Assembly (NCBI GenBank): GCA_948964545.1
Contig: CAREDV010000004.1
Span: 97,749 to 161,748, forward strand
Direction: 5' to 3'
DNA from: an uncultured bacterium
GTDB taxonomy: Bacteria; Cyanobacteriota; Vampirovibrionia; Gastranaerophilales; Gastranaerophilaceae
Length of the DNA: 64,000 nucleotides
The translations under genes were made by a program, and so were the position numbers. Each line of letters starts with the position of its first letter. Within the stretch, counting starts at the first letter, position 1. Positions 8,843-17,805 of this stretch are shown one piece after another. A model generated the notes under the pieces. That model saw only the letters and a list, made by a program, of their open reading frames with translations. It searched no databases and had not been told where the DNA came from.

Positions 8843-9566
8843 TATAATTTTTGGTAAAAACGCGGTAACAGAAGCTATTTTAGGCGGCAGAGAGATTAAT
8901 AAAATTCTTATATCAAAAAATATTCACTCTGATGCTAAATTAAATAAAATTAAAGAACTTGCACGCGAAAACGGAATTGTTTTTCAATTTGTAGCCCGAG
9001 AAAAATTCCTGCCTTATGCTGAATTCAACCATCAGGGAGTAATCGCTCAAATCTCGCCTATTCAATATAAGGATTTGGACGATTTTCTTGAAGAAAAACA
9101 TGAAAACGCATCCATAGTAATTCTTGACGGTATTGAAGATTCACATAACCTCGGTGCAATAATCAGAACCTGTGTATGCGCGGGAGTTTCAGGGATTATA
9201 ATTCCATCTAGACGCAATGTTCAGGTTAACGCAATCGTTGAAAAAACAAGCGCTGGTGCTATAAATCATATACCAATCATTAAAGTAAACAGCCTTGTGA
9301 ATGCAGTCCAAAAGTTAAAAAATTCCGACTGGTGGGTAGTTGCAACTGATGCAAGTGCAAAAGATAATTATTATGATGTTAAATACAACGACATGAATTT
9401 TGCACTCATTATGGGCGCAGAACATGCAGGAGTTTCAAAATCATTGTTGAAACTTTCGGATTTTATCGTAAAAATCCCAATGTTAAAAGAATTTAACTCA
9501 CTTAACGTTTCAAATGCACTGAGCGCAATAATTTTTGAAACAGTTAGACAAAAATTAAAAAATTGA
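8835..9566 (+). CDS. rlmB: SpoU/TrmH-family 23S rRNA 2'-O-methyltransferase (RlmB type)
   Basis: 243 residues. An N-terminal substrate-binding domain (IIFGKNAVTEAI, residues 1-75) precedes a SPOUT knot domain with the three family motifs: GIEDSHNLGAIIRT, FALIMGAEHAGVS and IPMLKEFNSLNVSNA. RlmB methylates G2251 of 23S rRNA; the exact target cannot be proven from sequence, since related enzymes act on other positions. Its start overlaps the end of nadA by 8 bases. Confidence 0.9.
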   Translation: MDDIIFGKNAVTEAILGGREINKILISKNIHSDAKLNKIKELARENGIVFQFVAREKFLPYAEFNHQGVIAQISPIQYKDLDDFLEEKHENASIVILDGIEDSHNLGAIIRTCVCAGVSGIIIPSRRNVQVNAIVEKTSAGAINHIPIIKVNSLVNAVQKLKNSDWWVVATDASAKDNYYDVKYNDMNFALIMGAEHAGVSKSLLKLSDFIVKIPMLKEFNSLNVSNALSAIIFETVRQKLKN

Positions 9567-9590
9567 TTATAATTATATCAGGAGATAGAA

Positions 9591-10589
9591 ATGAAAAAAG
9601 AGCTTGAGAAATACGGACTAATGTCTGAAGACATTTCTGACGAAAACATTGATTTTCATGAACTTGATTCAGATGATGATGATAATGTTTTAGAATCTGT
9701 TGAAGATCCTAAAGTTCAGGAAAACTTGACATCTGTAAATTCAGACGATAGTGTAAGAATTTATCTGCAGCAAATCGGTAAAATTCCGCTTCTATCATCT
9801 GAAGAAGAATATGATTTAGCTAAAAAAATCTATGAAGACAAAGATGAATTTTCTAAAAATCTTCTTGTTAATGCAAACTTACGCCTTGTTGTAAGTATTG
9901 CAAAAAAATACATAGGACGCGGGCTATCTTTTCTTGACTTAATCCAAGAGGGAAATATGGGCTTGATGAAAGCTGCAGGAAGATTTGATTACACGAAAGG
10001 CTACAAATTTTCAACTTATGCGACATGGTGGATTCAACAATCAATCACACGTGCAATCGCTGATAAAGCAAGAATTATCAGACTGCCGATACACATGATT
10101 GAATCACTGGGCAAAATTCGCCGTGCCACAATCGATTTGACGACAGAACTCGGTCATGCTCCGACAAAACAGGAAATTGCATACCGTTTAGGTGTTCCCG
10201 TAAGCAAACTTACAGCAATTGTAAAATCAGCTCAATCAACAATCAGTATGGAAACTCCTGCAAATTCCTCGGAAGATTCCTCAAAAATCGCAGACTTTAT
10301 TGTTGATGAAGATTCAATTGCTCCCGAAAACAGAGTTTCGCAGGAAAATCTTTTTGAAGACATAAGAAAAATGCTTAACCAGTTAAGCCCGAAAGAACGC
10401 GACGTACTGATTTTGCGCTACGGACTTGATAACAACGGAGCTAAAAAGACACTTGATGAAATCGGTTCGCAATACGGTGTATCAAGAGAACGCATCCGAC
10501 AGATTGAAAACCGTGCAATCGCAAAACTTAAAAAACTTTGCAAAAACAAAAAGCTTTCAGTAGGTTTGAAAAATTATTTCGGTGAATAA
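9591..10589 (+). CDS. rpoD: Primary-type RNA polymerase sigma-70 factor
   Basis: 332 residues. Region 1.2 (DSVRIYLQQIGKIPLL) is followed by region 2 (NANLRLVVSIAKKYIGRG, DLIQEGNMGLMKA, KFSTYATWWIQQSI), region 3 and region 4 with the helix-turn-helix (TLDEIGSQYGVSRERIRQIE). The acidic, non-conserved first 50 residues form a short region 1.1, as in cyanobacterial and Gram-positive SigA rather than the long proteobacterial form. The start has an AGGAGA ribosome binding site. A strong terminator follows. The -10 boxes seen in this window (TATAAT, often with TG extension) fit such a sigma factor. Confidence 0.93.
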   Translation: MKKELEKYGLMSEDISDENIDFHELDSDDDDNVLESVEDPKVQENLTSVNSDDSVRIYLQQIGKIPLLSSEEEYDLAKKIYEDKDEFSKNLLVNANLRLVVSIAKKYIGRGLSFLDLIQEGNMGLMKAAGRFDYTKGYKFSTYATWWIQQSITRAIADKARIIRLPIHMIESLGKIRRATIDLTTELGHAPTKQEIAYRLGVPVSKLTAIVKSAQSTISMETPANSSEDSSKIADFIVDEDSIAPENRVSQENLFEDIRKMLNQLSPKERDVLILRYGLDNNGAKKTLDEIGSQYGVSRERIRQIENRAIAKLKKLCKNKKLSVGLKNYFGE

Positions 10590-10616
10590 AAAAGCTTCCA
10601 TTTGGAAGCTTTTTTA
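10588..10616 (+). terminator. Rho-independent terminator of rpoD
   Basis: Inverted repeat AAAAGCTTCC / GGAAGCTTTT with a 4-base loop, followed by a T run. It overlaps the rpoD stop and the end of the convergent Xre gene, so it can serve both strands. Confidence 0.85.
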
Positions 10617-10835
10617 TTCTAATTCTTTTATAAATTTATTTATATCAATATCTAAAATCCTTGCTATCTTATAAAGATTATAAAAAGATATACCTTTCTC
10701 GCCGCGTTCTACCGTCCCAATTTGTGATAATCCACAATTTGCAAGAACTGCAAGTTGTTCTTGCGACAAACTTTTCTTTTTTCTTGCATTTCGTATAAAC
10801 AAACCTAATTCTTGCTCAAATAATTTTTTATCCAT
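10614..10835 (-). CDS. Small Xre-family DNA-binding regulator
   Basis: 73 residues consisting of a single helix-turn-helix of the Cro/C1 type: RNARKKKSLSQEQLAVLAN, then LSQIGTVERGEKGIS and LYKIARILDIDINKF. It has no ligand domain, like the short regulators of phage immunity and toxin-antitoxin modules. It is transcribed away from a 62-residue protein gene, with a perfect inverted repeat between them that is a likely operator. There is no ribosome binding site, and a TATAAT box lies exactly 6 bases before the ATG, which points to a leaderless mRNA. Confidence 0.85.
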   Translation of the reverse strand: MDKKLFEQELGLFIRNARKKKSLSQEQLAVLANCGLSQIGTVERGEKGISFYNLYKIARILDIDINKFIKELE

Positions 10836-10841
10836 TTTTTA

Positions 10842-10904
10842 ATTATACACTATTGACTTTTTTCTTTCCAGTTGCTATAGTATAGATACTTACACTATAG
10901 CAAC
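10842..10904. promoter_or_regulatory. Divergent promoters and Xre operator
   Basis: Rightward promoter: TTGACT (10853-10858), 17 bases, TATAGT (10876-10881). Leftward -10: TATAAT at 10847-10842. A perfect 11-base inverted repeat, GTTGCTATAGT (10871-10881) and ACTATAGCAAC (10894-10904), overlaps the rightward -10 box. It is the likely binding site of the neighbouring Xre protein, which would repress the 62-residue gene. Confidence 0.7.
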
Positions 10905-10932
10905 TAATTATTTGCAAAAGAAAGGATTATTA

Positions 10933-11121
10933 ATGAATAATAATGAAATCTTAAAACAATTATCAGAAGAAAACTACAATCTTGCCGCAATTTTTAAAGA
11001 ATTCTGTAATAGTAAAGAAAACAGATATATTGAACAATGTCAACAACTCTCCACACTTGCTGATATTATGTTTGAAAAATGTGATAAACTATTATACAAA
11101 CTAAAAGAGGACATGGAATAA
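10933..11121 (+). CDS. 62-residue protein divergent from the Xre regulator
   Basis: Begins MNNNEILKQLSEEN at an ATG preceded by AAAGGA at a good distance; an upstream TTG at 10912 in the same frame lies too close to the operator to be preferred. It is predicted to be all helical, with no membrane segment and with several cysteines. Divergent placement across an operator and a good promoter suggests it is controlled by the Xre protein, as in a toxin-antitoxin or immunity pair. I do not recognise the family. Confidence 0.65.
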   Translation: MNNNEILKQLSEENYNLAAIFKEFCNSKENRYIEQCQQLSTLADIMFEKCDKLLYKLKEDME

Positions 11122-11137
11122 ACCAAAGTCCTCTTTT
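11103..11137 (+). terminator. Terminator of the 62-residue gene
   Basis: AAAAGAGGAC pairs with GTCCTCTTTT around a 16-base loop and is followed by T residues. The 5' arm lies within the last codons of the gene. Confidence 0.7.
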
Positions 11138-11156
11138 TATATTTTCATTTATTCAG

Positions 11157-12221
11157 TTATTCAGCATCTTTGTTGATGTCTTTAATGCTCAATGCAATTC
11201 TGTGTTCTTGCGGAGTGAATTTCTTAATAAGAACTTCCACACTGTCGCCAACTTTGAATGTATTGAACGGATTGATATTTTCATCGCTCATTTCAGATAC
11301 AGGTAATAAAGCTTCTACACCCGGGAAAATATTAATAAATGCACCAAAACCTGTTACTTTATTAACTGTTCCTTTAATTACCTGACCTTCTTCAAATTGA
11401 CCTTCGATTTGCTGCCATGGATCTTCACCCATTCTTTTCAAAGACAATGAAATTCTTTTCAATTCGTTGTCAATTTTGATGATTTTAACTTCAATAGTTT
11501 CGCCTAAAGAAATTACATCTGACGGATGTTTAATTCTTGACCAAGAAATTTCAGAAATCGGTAATAAACCGTCAATACCGTTGATATCAACAAAAGCACC
11601 GAAATCAGCAATTCTTACAACTTCACCTTTAACAACCATATCTTCTTCAAGTTCTGACAAAATATTGTCTACAACCTGATCGCGTTGTTCAGCAACAGCC
11701 TGTCTTTGAGATAAGATAAGTTTATTTTTCTTAGGATCAGCTTCCAAAACTTTAACTTCGATTTTTGTATCAACCAAGCCGTCAAACGGAGTGCCTGTTC
11801 TTAATTGAGATGAAGGAATGAAACCTTTCAAATCTGCAACATCAACTAATACACCGCCTTTAACGATAGAAACAACTTTTGCCAAAATTGTATCGCCTTG
11901 AATTTTAGCATCATTAAGCTGTGCCCAAGCTTGAGCAAATGCAAGTCTTTTAAGAGAAAGAAGCATACCTTCTTCGTCATTTTCTTCTTTTAATACATAA
12001 AATTCTCTTTCATCACCCATTTCCAAAGTTTCATCTGATGAAGAAACTTCTTTGTTAGGCAAGAAAGCTTCTGTTTTAGCACCTTTAACACTTACAAGGT
12101 AGCCGTCGTTTTCTTTTTTCATAACTGTACCTTCAACGATATCAGCTACAGAAAAAGATTTTGAGAAAGATTCTTCTAACAATCTTTCGAATTCATCCAT
12201 TTTGTCTAATGTTTGTGTCAT
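11157..12221 (-). CDS. rpsA: 30S ribosomal protein S1, four S1 domains
   Basis: 354 residues with four S1 RNA-binding domains, each with a G-x-V start: ADIVEGTVMKKENDGYLV, GDTILAKVVSIVKGGVLV, DMVVKGEVVRIADFGAFVD and GQVIKGTVNKVTGFGAFIN. Proteobacterial S1 has six domains; four is normal for Gram-positive-type S1, while cyanobacterial S1 usually has three. S1 helps mRNA bind the ribosome. It starts only 2 bases after the ispH stop, so the two are one transcript. In several Firmicutes IspH and S1 are fused, and this arrangement looks like the unfused version. Confidence 0.93.
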   Translation of the reverse strand: MTQTLDKMDEFERLLEESFSKSFSVADIVEGTVMKKENDGYLVSVKGAKTEAFLPNKEVSSSDETLEMGDEREFYVLKEENDEEGMLLSLKRLAFAQAWAQLNDAKIQGDTILAKVVSIVKGGVLVDVADLKGFIPSSQLRTGTPFDGLVDTKIEVKVLEADPKKNKLILSQRQAVAEQRDQVVDNILSELEEDMVVKGEVVRIADFGAFVDINGIDGLLPISEISWSRIKHPSDVISLGETIEVKIIKIDNELKRISLSLKRMGEDPWQQIEGQFEEGQVIKGTVNKVTGFGAFINIFPGVEALLPVSEMSDENINPFNTFKVGDSVEVLIKKFTPQEHRIALSIKDINKDAE

Positions 12222-12223
12222 TT

Positions 12224-13093
12224 TTAAATATCTCCTTCTAATTTTTCTATGACTTTTTCTATAATATTTTGCGGAGTTGACGCTCCTGCTGTGATTGAAA
12301 TATTTTGAGAGCTTTCAATCAAATCTCTATAGTTAATTAATTCACTGTCATTTTCAATGTGAATTGTTTTTGTAATATCTTTCAAAATTTCAGCTAAATG
12401 AGTTGTATTGGCACTTTTTTTAGAGCCCACTACAATTACCAAATCACTTTCTTTTGCAAGTTCTGTTGCCTCTGTTTGCCGCATAGAAGTACTTTGACAA
12501 ATTGTATTTGCAACATGAAGTTCTTTAGCAATTGAAGTTAAATACTCAACAATAGCATTTAAAGTAGTAATTCTTTGAGTAGTTTGAACAACAACACCAA
12601 CGCGTTTATGAGATTTAATCTTCTGTTCTAACTTTTTTAACTGTTCAGGATTTGCAGCAACAACTACATTTTCACTCCAGAGCTCAGCATTTGCTCTAAT
12701 AGCAACAACTTCTGGATGCTCAGATTTTCCGACAATAACAACAAAATAGCCGTCTTTAGCAAGTTCAACAGCTTTTTGTTGAACTTTTTTAACATCAAGA
12801 CAGGTCAAATCAACAGGTTCAAACCCTGCCTGTTTAATCTTTTCAATCACCTGCGGACTTTCGCCATGACTTCTTATAACACAAATTCCGTCGCCTTTTT
12901 CGGGAATTTCTGTTAAAGTCTTAATACCTAAACTTTCCAACTCATTAATAACATCGGAATTATGAATAAGTTCGCCAAGTACAAACACATTTTTATCGGG
13001 GTTTTCAAATTTTAATTTCTTAGCAGTTTCAACGGCTCTTTTAACACCGTAACAAAATCCTGCAAATTTAGCTAGTTTAATATTTTTTGGCAA
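12224..13093 (-). CDS. ispH: 4-hydroxy-3-methylbut-2-enyl diphosphate reductase
   Basis: 289 residues. IspH makes IPP and DMAPP in the last step of the MEP isoprenoid pathway, using a [4Fe-4S] cluster. The three cluster cysteines are in FAGFCYGVKRAVE, LTCLDVKKVQ and TICQSTSMRQ, and the substrate residues in VLGELIHN and IRSHGE are present. The start is TTG, since an in-frame stop lies six codons upstream and no ATG fits. There is no clear ribosome binding site. Directly followed by rpsA. Confidence 0.95.
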   Translation of the reverse strand: MPKNIKLAKFAGFCYGVKRAVETAKKLKFENPDKNVFVLGELIHNSDVINELESLGIKTLTEIPEKGDGICVIRSHGESPQVIEKIKQAGFEPVDLTCLDVKKVQQKAVELAKDGYFVVIVGKSEHPEVVAIRANAELWSENVVVAANPEQLKKLEQKIKSHKRVGVVVQTTQRITTLNAIVEYLTSIAKELHVANTICQSTSMRQTEATELAKESDLVIVVGSKKSANTTHLAEILKDITKTIHIENDSELINYRDLIESSQNISITAGASTPQNIIEKVIEKLEGDI

Positions 13094-13171
13094 TTTAAAA
13101 TTGTCTGCTTTCTAAAGAACTCGCGAGAAATTCTCGCTGTAATTCAATTAGACAATAAACAAAATTGAAAA

Positions 13172-15781
13172 TCAAGCTAATAAGTTACCATGTTTATCTT
13201 TTCCAAACAATTGAAATTTTTCACTATTAAAACCATTTGGCATAGAAAAATAACTAATTGTTTTTGCAGTTTGCGGATACTCTTCTTCTAACTTATCATA
13301 TTCAATATCATACTTTTTAGCAATTTCTTGGAATCCTATATCAGCAACAGCTAAAAAACTGACTATAGAACTAATTTTATTATTAACATCTTCAGGCAAC
13401 CCAATAGAAAGAAGATTATCTGCCATGGTTTTATCTTTACACATTTCATTAAATAAGTGAAAATCAGTTCTTGCAATCATAGTATAAGCAGCTTTTCTTT
13501 CTGAAGCTGTTGAAAGTTTTTCTTTCAAGAATTTAATTTTTTGAGTTTGCGGCAGATTATTAAAATATCTATCATAATATTTTCTTCTTTCAGAAACAGA
13601 TAATTCTCTAACTTCTGCGTATGTTAAATTACCTGATAAAAATTTTTCGTGTAAATCAGCTTTTTTATCATTAAGCAAAATTTCACTTAATGCTCTATCA
13701 AGTTCCTGCTGTCTAACCTCAGGATTTTTAATATTTGGAAGATTATTTATAATAGTTTCAATAGCATTTTTATCACCTGAATTATATACAGAATCAATAG
13801 CTGACCTTTGAGCATCAGGATTTGTTAATTTTGAAATAATATCATTTTCAACGACATTATTAAATGCATCACGGCTCTTGTTCATAGCTGTTGTAATTGC
13901 AATTTTTTGGTTTTCAGAATATAAATCAGGTGCTCTGTTTGTAATATGAACCTGTAACTCATCAGTTGCATATTCACCATTTTGAATTACATCAACAGCC
14001 TGAGCTTGCATTTTTGAATTTTTCATTGTAGTTGCAACATCAATACCAGTTTTGTGTAAATCAGTATTATCTACTTCAGCTACAGTTGATGCATAAGTTG
14101 ATTTTTTAGTATCAAATTCTTCTTTTTTATTATATTCATCCAAACATAAAATTTGACCTTGAGTATTCAACGCGCAGCATGCAAGCATACTTTCTTCTTT
14201 ATTAGCAGAATTTGCTACACGCTGAGCTGTTTTCATATAACCTTCATAAGAAGCATCATCTTGCAAATGTGCGTGTAATGAGTTTTGCAGCACCAAACTT
14301 TCATCAGTCAATAAATTTCTATATTCAGGCTTGCTTAAAAAATGCTTAGCTACAAGCTTAAATTTAGGATCAAATTTTACTACCGCTTGTAAATAATTAT
14401 ATCTTTCATTTTCAGGCAAAGAATTTAATTTTGCTTCAATATCATTTATTTTTGCTCTGCTATATAAGTTTGTATCATCACCAAATTGCTCATCCAATGA
14501 AACATTTAAATCTTGAACAAAATCATAAATATCTCTTTCTGCATCATTTTTAGGCTCTATTGGTTTGAAAGCCGAAAGTCTTTTAGCATCTTCTGTATTC
14601 AATGTTGTTTCAAGCATATTGAAACGGCGAGTTTCATCCTCAGTCAATTCAACACCTTGAGAAATTTTAGTCTTTAATTGTTCATATTCAGCACTTAATT
14701 CTCTAAGATTTAACGCCTTCGCACTATCAGTCATATATTGAACAGCAGGTAAATCAAGTCCTTTTTTATAATTATCATAAAACTTTTGTTGGTCATCCGA
14801 TAACTTTTCACCATTTTGAACTTGTTTATCCAATGCTGAAAATCTGACTTCTTCTGTTGATAAATTATAATATCTTAAAAATTCTAACGCTTGAGATGAT
14901 GTTATATTTTCAGGTACATTTACGCCAAATCTTTCAGACACATAAGATGCAACACGAGCATTGCTTCTGCTTTTGCGCTGCATATAATTTTTATCATTTT
15001 CAGATAAAGTATCTTTATTTGCCTGCAAATATTCATCAATTGCATCCAGTCTTTGACCTCTATCAAGCTGCATAAACTCAAAATAAGACATTCCTTTTAG
15101 GTTTGCAGCCTGAATAAAACGCATTTGCGTATCTGCTTTTCTGTTTAAATATCTATTTTCATCAAAATCTGCGCTTGCAACTTTCTTTTCTGAAAAACTT
15201 TCTAATTCTAATTTTATTATTTCTTGAAGTTTTTCGTCATTTTCAGCACGGGTTTGGCATTGTTTTATAAAATCAGCCTGCTGTTCAGGTTTGAGATTAT
15301 TCCATTCTTCAACAGTATGCGGTTCTAATATAACATTACCGTTTTTATCTTTTATACCGTAAATATATAAATTACATGCTATTTCTTTAAAATTAGTATC
15401 AAATTTTTCCTTAGCTGATAAGCCATTGTATTTCTTTTTATCAAAAGAAGTGGAATTATCTACCGACTCGGAAATTTGCGGGGTTTCTATGACAGGTTCA
15501 CTTTGTTCAACCGAAGTTTGAGCAGGTGTATTATTAAACTTATTAACAATCTCTATTTGTTTTTGAGAAGTTAAATGAAAAAAATCAACTTCAGGATTTG
15601 CATCTAAAATAGTTTGTAACTGTTCTACAGTTATACCCAAACTTTGTGCTAATTCCTCAAGTGGTTTTTTATTATTAGCAAAAGTCTGCACAGACTGAGC
15701 CGATAAAGTCGACTGTTCTGATACTCTCACTCCACTTGCTTGAGTTATTTGTGTAATTTCAGTTTGAAAATTCAGACCCAT
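13172..15781 (-). CDS. Large helical protein of unknown function
   Basis: 869 residues, start MGLNFQTEITQITQ. It is nearly all predicted helix, rich in Glu, Lys, Asn and Gln, with no signal peptide or membrane segment. Near the N-terminus a short segment, LEELAQSLGITVEQLQ, looks like a small helix-turn-helix-type fold. Other recurring pieces (LSAKEKFD, LSDDQQKFYDNY, LPENERYNYLQ) suggest repeated helical hairpins, but I could not define a clear period. I do not recognise the family. It lies in a cluster with two other proteins of lineage-specific appearance (15873-16556 and 17806-19467). Confidence 0.75.
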   Translation of the reverse strand: MGLNFQTEITQITQASGVRVSEQSTLSAQSVQTFANNKKPLEELAQSLGITVEQLQTILDANPEVDFFHLTSQKQIEIVNKFNNTPAQTSVEQSEPVIETPQISESVDNSTSFDKKKYNGLSAKEKFDTNFKEIACNLYIYGIKDKNGNVILEPHTVEEWNNLKPEQQADFIKQCQTRAENDEKLQEIIKLELESFSEKKVASADFDENRYLNRKADTQMRFIQAANLKGMSYFEFMQLDRGQRLDAIDEYLQANKDTLSENDKNYMQRKSRSNARVASYVSERFGVNVPENITSSQALEFLRYYNLSTEEVRFSALDKQVQNGEKLSDDQQKFYDNYKKGLDLPAVQYMTDSAKALNLRELSAEYEQLKTKISQGVELTEDETRRFNMLETTLNTEDAKRLSAFKPIEPKNDAERDIYDFVQDLNVSLDEQFGDDTNLYSRAKINDIEAKLNSLPENERYNYLQAVVKFDPKFKLVAKHFLSKPEYRNLLTDESLVLQNSLHAHLQDDASYEGYMKTAQRVANSANKEESMLACCALNTQGQILCLDEYNKKEEFDTKKSTYASTVAEVDNTDLHKTGIDVATTMKNSKMQAQAVDVIQNGEYATDELQVHITNRAPDLYSENQKIAITTAMNKSRDAFNNVVENDIISKLTNPDAQRSAIDSVYNSGDKNAIETIINNLPNIKNPEVRQQELDRALSEILLNDKKADLHEKFLSGNLTYAEVRELSVSERRKYYDRYFNNLPQTQKIKFLKEKLSTASERKAAYTMIARTDFHLFNEMCKDKTMADNLLSIGLPEDVNNKISSIVSFLAVADIGFQEIAKKYDIEYDKLEEEYPQTAKTISYFSMPNGFNSEKFQLFGKDKHGNLLA

Positions 15782-15872
15782 TATCTCTCTCTGGTTATTT
15801 CATTAAATATATAAAAACATGGCAAAACTTTCTATTTCAGCATGTCTTAACAAGTTTACATAAATTTACAAA

Positions 15873-16556
15873 CTAATAATCAAATTCTCCCATCTCTTCC
15901 CTATAATTCAAATCGCCATCTTCAGTAACAGTCGTAACCTTCTCAGGCAATTGTGAGCCTAGAATTTGTTTCAAATAATCATATACTCTTTGTGTTACTT
16001 GAATTTCTTCTCTCGGATATTTTTCTGTGCGGCCTCGTCTTACCAATTTCGATTGCTCATACGGTACATCAGCAGTTCTTGAATTTGACCATGTAGAAGT
16101 TGTAGGACCTGATATATAATATCTTGTTGAATGCCTGTCAGGCTCATTATCAAATACTTCTGTAACCTTTTCTACACGTACACTATCAAGTTCATAAGCT
16201 TTTATAAAAGTCTGTCTTACTGGAACTTCTCTGCCATTTATTTTTTCTTTATATTTAAGCAAGTCTTCAAATTCGAATACTATTTTTTCAACATTACTTG
16301 GATTACCATCAGTATCACAGAATAATACTCTGGCATTTTGTCCTGTAATAGCATCTGCATTCTCAATTTCCACCCTTGCAACTACTACATCTTCTGCCTG
16401 CATATTCAAAGGACTCATTGCAATTAATGTTGCTAAAGGAACAGATTTTAATGCATTTGTCATTTTGCTATGAGTATGCTCTTTCTTTTTTCCTTCAAAA
16501 TTTACCTGATTATAGTTACTTCTAAAAGATACCTTGTTGATTGGTGCTATTGCCAT
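15873..16556 (-). CDS. Unknown protein with N-terminal SF/NF motif
   Basis: 227 residues. The N-terminus carries two copies of a short motif, NKVSFRSN and NQVNFEGK, followed by a weak hydrophobic segment (SVPLATLIAMSPLNMQA) that could be a signal peptide ending before EDVVVARVE. The rest looks like a beta-rich domain with several acidic strands. A similar start, AISFTAK, occurs in the 69-residue protein at 34841. The function is unknown; it may be exported or surface-related. Confidence 0.7.
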   Translation of the reverse strand: MAIAPINKVSFRSNYNQVNFEGKKKEHTHSKMTNALKSVPLATLIAMSPLNMQAEDVVVARVEIENADAITGQNARVLFCDTDGNPSNVEKIVFEFEDLLKYKEKINGREVPVRQTFIKAYELDSVRVEKVTEVFDNEPDRHSTRYYISGPTTSTWSNSRTADVPYEQSKLVRRGRTEKYPREEIQVTQRVYDYLKQILGSQLPEKVTTVTEDGDLNYREEMGEFDY

Positions 16557-16781
16557 AATTTTTTACCCCTATTTTTTACTTTTTTATACCAAAACACAGG
16601 CAAAAAATTTTTTGCCATAATTTTTGATATTCATTAACCCGTTTTAATGATTATACCAATTCAAAACCCTCTTTGTAAAATTGTATATACTATATTAATA
16701 ATTCTTTACACTTGCGCCAATATTGTGTTTGTTGTAAGGTTTATATGTGTAATATATTTACCAAAAAGAAGGAGAACTCAA

Positions 16782-17741
16782 ATGAGTGAAAGAAAATTAG
16801 TTGGAACAAATGAAATGTTCAAAAAAGCATTAGCTGGCGGATACGCTATCGGTGCTTACAATGTTAACAACATGGAAATTTTACAGGGTATTGCAGAAGC
16901 TGCTGAAGAAACTCAATCACCTATCATTTTACAGGTTTCAGCAGGTGCTAGAAAATACGCTAACCAAACATACTTAATCAAACTTGTTGAAGCTGCTTTG
17001 GCTACAACTACAGTTCCTATCGCACTTCACTTAGACCACGGTGCTGATTTTGAAATCTGTAAAGCTTGTATCGACGGCGGTTTCTCATCAGTTATGATTG
17101 ATGGTTCAAGATTCCCGTTGGAAGAAAATATTAAATTAACTAAACAAGTTGTAGATTACGCTCATCCGCGCGGAGTTTCAGTTGAAGCTGAATTAGGTAA
17201 ATTAGCAGGTGTAGAAGATGATGTTAAAGTTTCTGCTGCTGATTCTACTTACACAGATCCAGCAGAAGCTGCAAGATTTGTTAAAGAAACAGGTTGTGAT
17301 TCTTTGGCTGTTGCTATCGGAACTTCTCACGGTGCATACAAATTCTCAGGAGAAGCTAAATTAGACTTTGATAGACTTGCTGAAATTAAAAAAGCTGTTA
17401 ACGAAGCTGTAGGATATGACTTCCCATTAGTATTGCACGGTTCATCTTCAGTTCCTGCTGAATTTGTTGCTAAATGTAATCAATACGGCGGTCAATTACC
17501 TAACGCTCAAGGTGTTCCTGAAGATATGTTGAACTTTGCTTCAAAACACGGTGTTGCAAAAATCAATATTGATACAGACTTAAGATTAGCAATGACTTCA
17601 ACAATCAGAGAATTCTTTGTTGAACATCCTGAAAAATTTGACCCGCGTGAATATATGGGACCTGGCAGAACTGCTGTTAAAGAAATGGTTATCCACAAAA
17701 TGCGTGACGTATTGGGTACAGCAGGACACGCACAGGATTAA
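16782..17741 (+). CDS. fba: Class II fructose-bisphosphate aldolase
   Basis: 319 residues. The enzyme splits fructose 1,6-bisphosphate into two triose phosphates using zinc. Seen are the metal and catalytic motif IALHLDHGAD, the second zinc region SVEAELGKLAG, GTSHGAYKF, VLHGSSSVP and the phosphate-binding NINIDTDLR. The start at 16782 was chosen because AAGGAG lies 8 bases before it; 45 upstream in-frame codons are AT-rich and hydrophobic and do not look like aldolase. A strong terminator follows. Confidence 0.95.
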   Translation: MSERKLVGTNEMFKKALAGGYAIGAYNVNNMEILQGIAEAAEETQSPIILQVSAGARKYANQTYLIKLVEAALATTTVPIALHLDHGADFEICKACIDGGFSSVMIDGSRFPLEENIKLTKQVVDYAHPRGVSVEAELGKLAGVEDDVKVSAADSTYTDPAEAARFVKETGCDSLAVAIGTSHGAYKFSGEAKLDFDRLAEIKKAVNEAVGYDFPLVLHGSSSVPAEFVAKCNQYGGQLPNAQGVPEDMLNFASKHGVAKINIDTDLRLAMTSTIREFFVEHPEKFDPREYMGPGRTAVKEMVIHKMRDVLGTAGHAQD

Positions 17742-17754
17742 TTTTTATTTAAAG

Positions 17755-17790
17755 TAAAAAGACCGCTCCTTTTAGGAACGGTCTTTTTTA
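17755..17790 (+). terminator. Terminator of fba
   Basis: AAAAAGACCG pairs with CGGTCTTTTT, with an inner TCC/GGA pairing and a T run on the plus strand. The A run on the 5' side also lets it work for the convergent LysM gene. Confidence 0.85.
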
Positions 17791-17805
17791 TTTTGGATTA
17801 TTTAA

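Noticed and set aside
16647..16781. 45-codon N-terminal extension of the aldolase
   Set aside because: The AAGGAG site lies just before the ATG at 16782, and the extension is hydrophobic and unlike any aldolase start.
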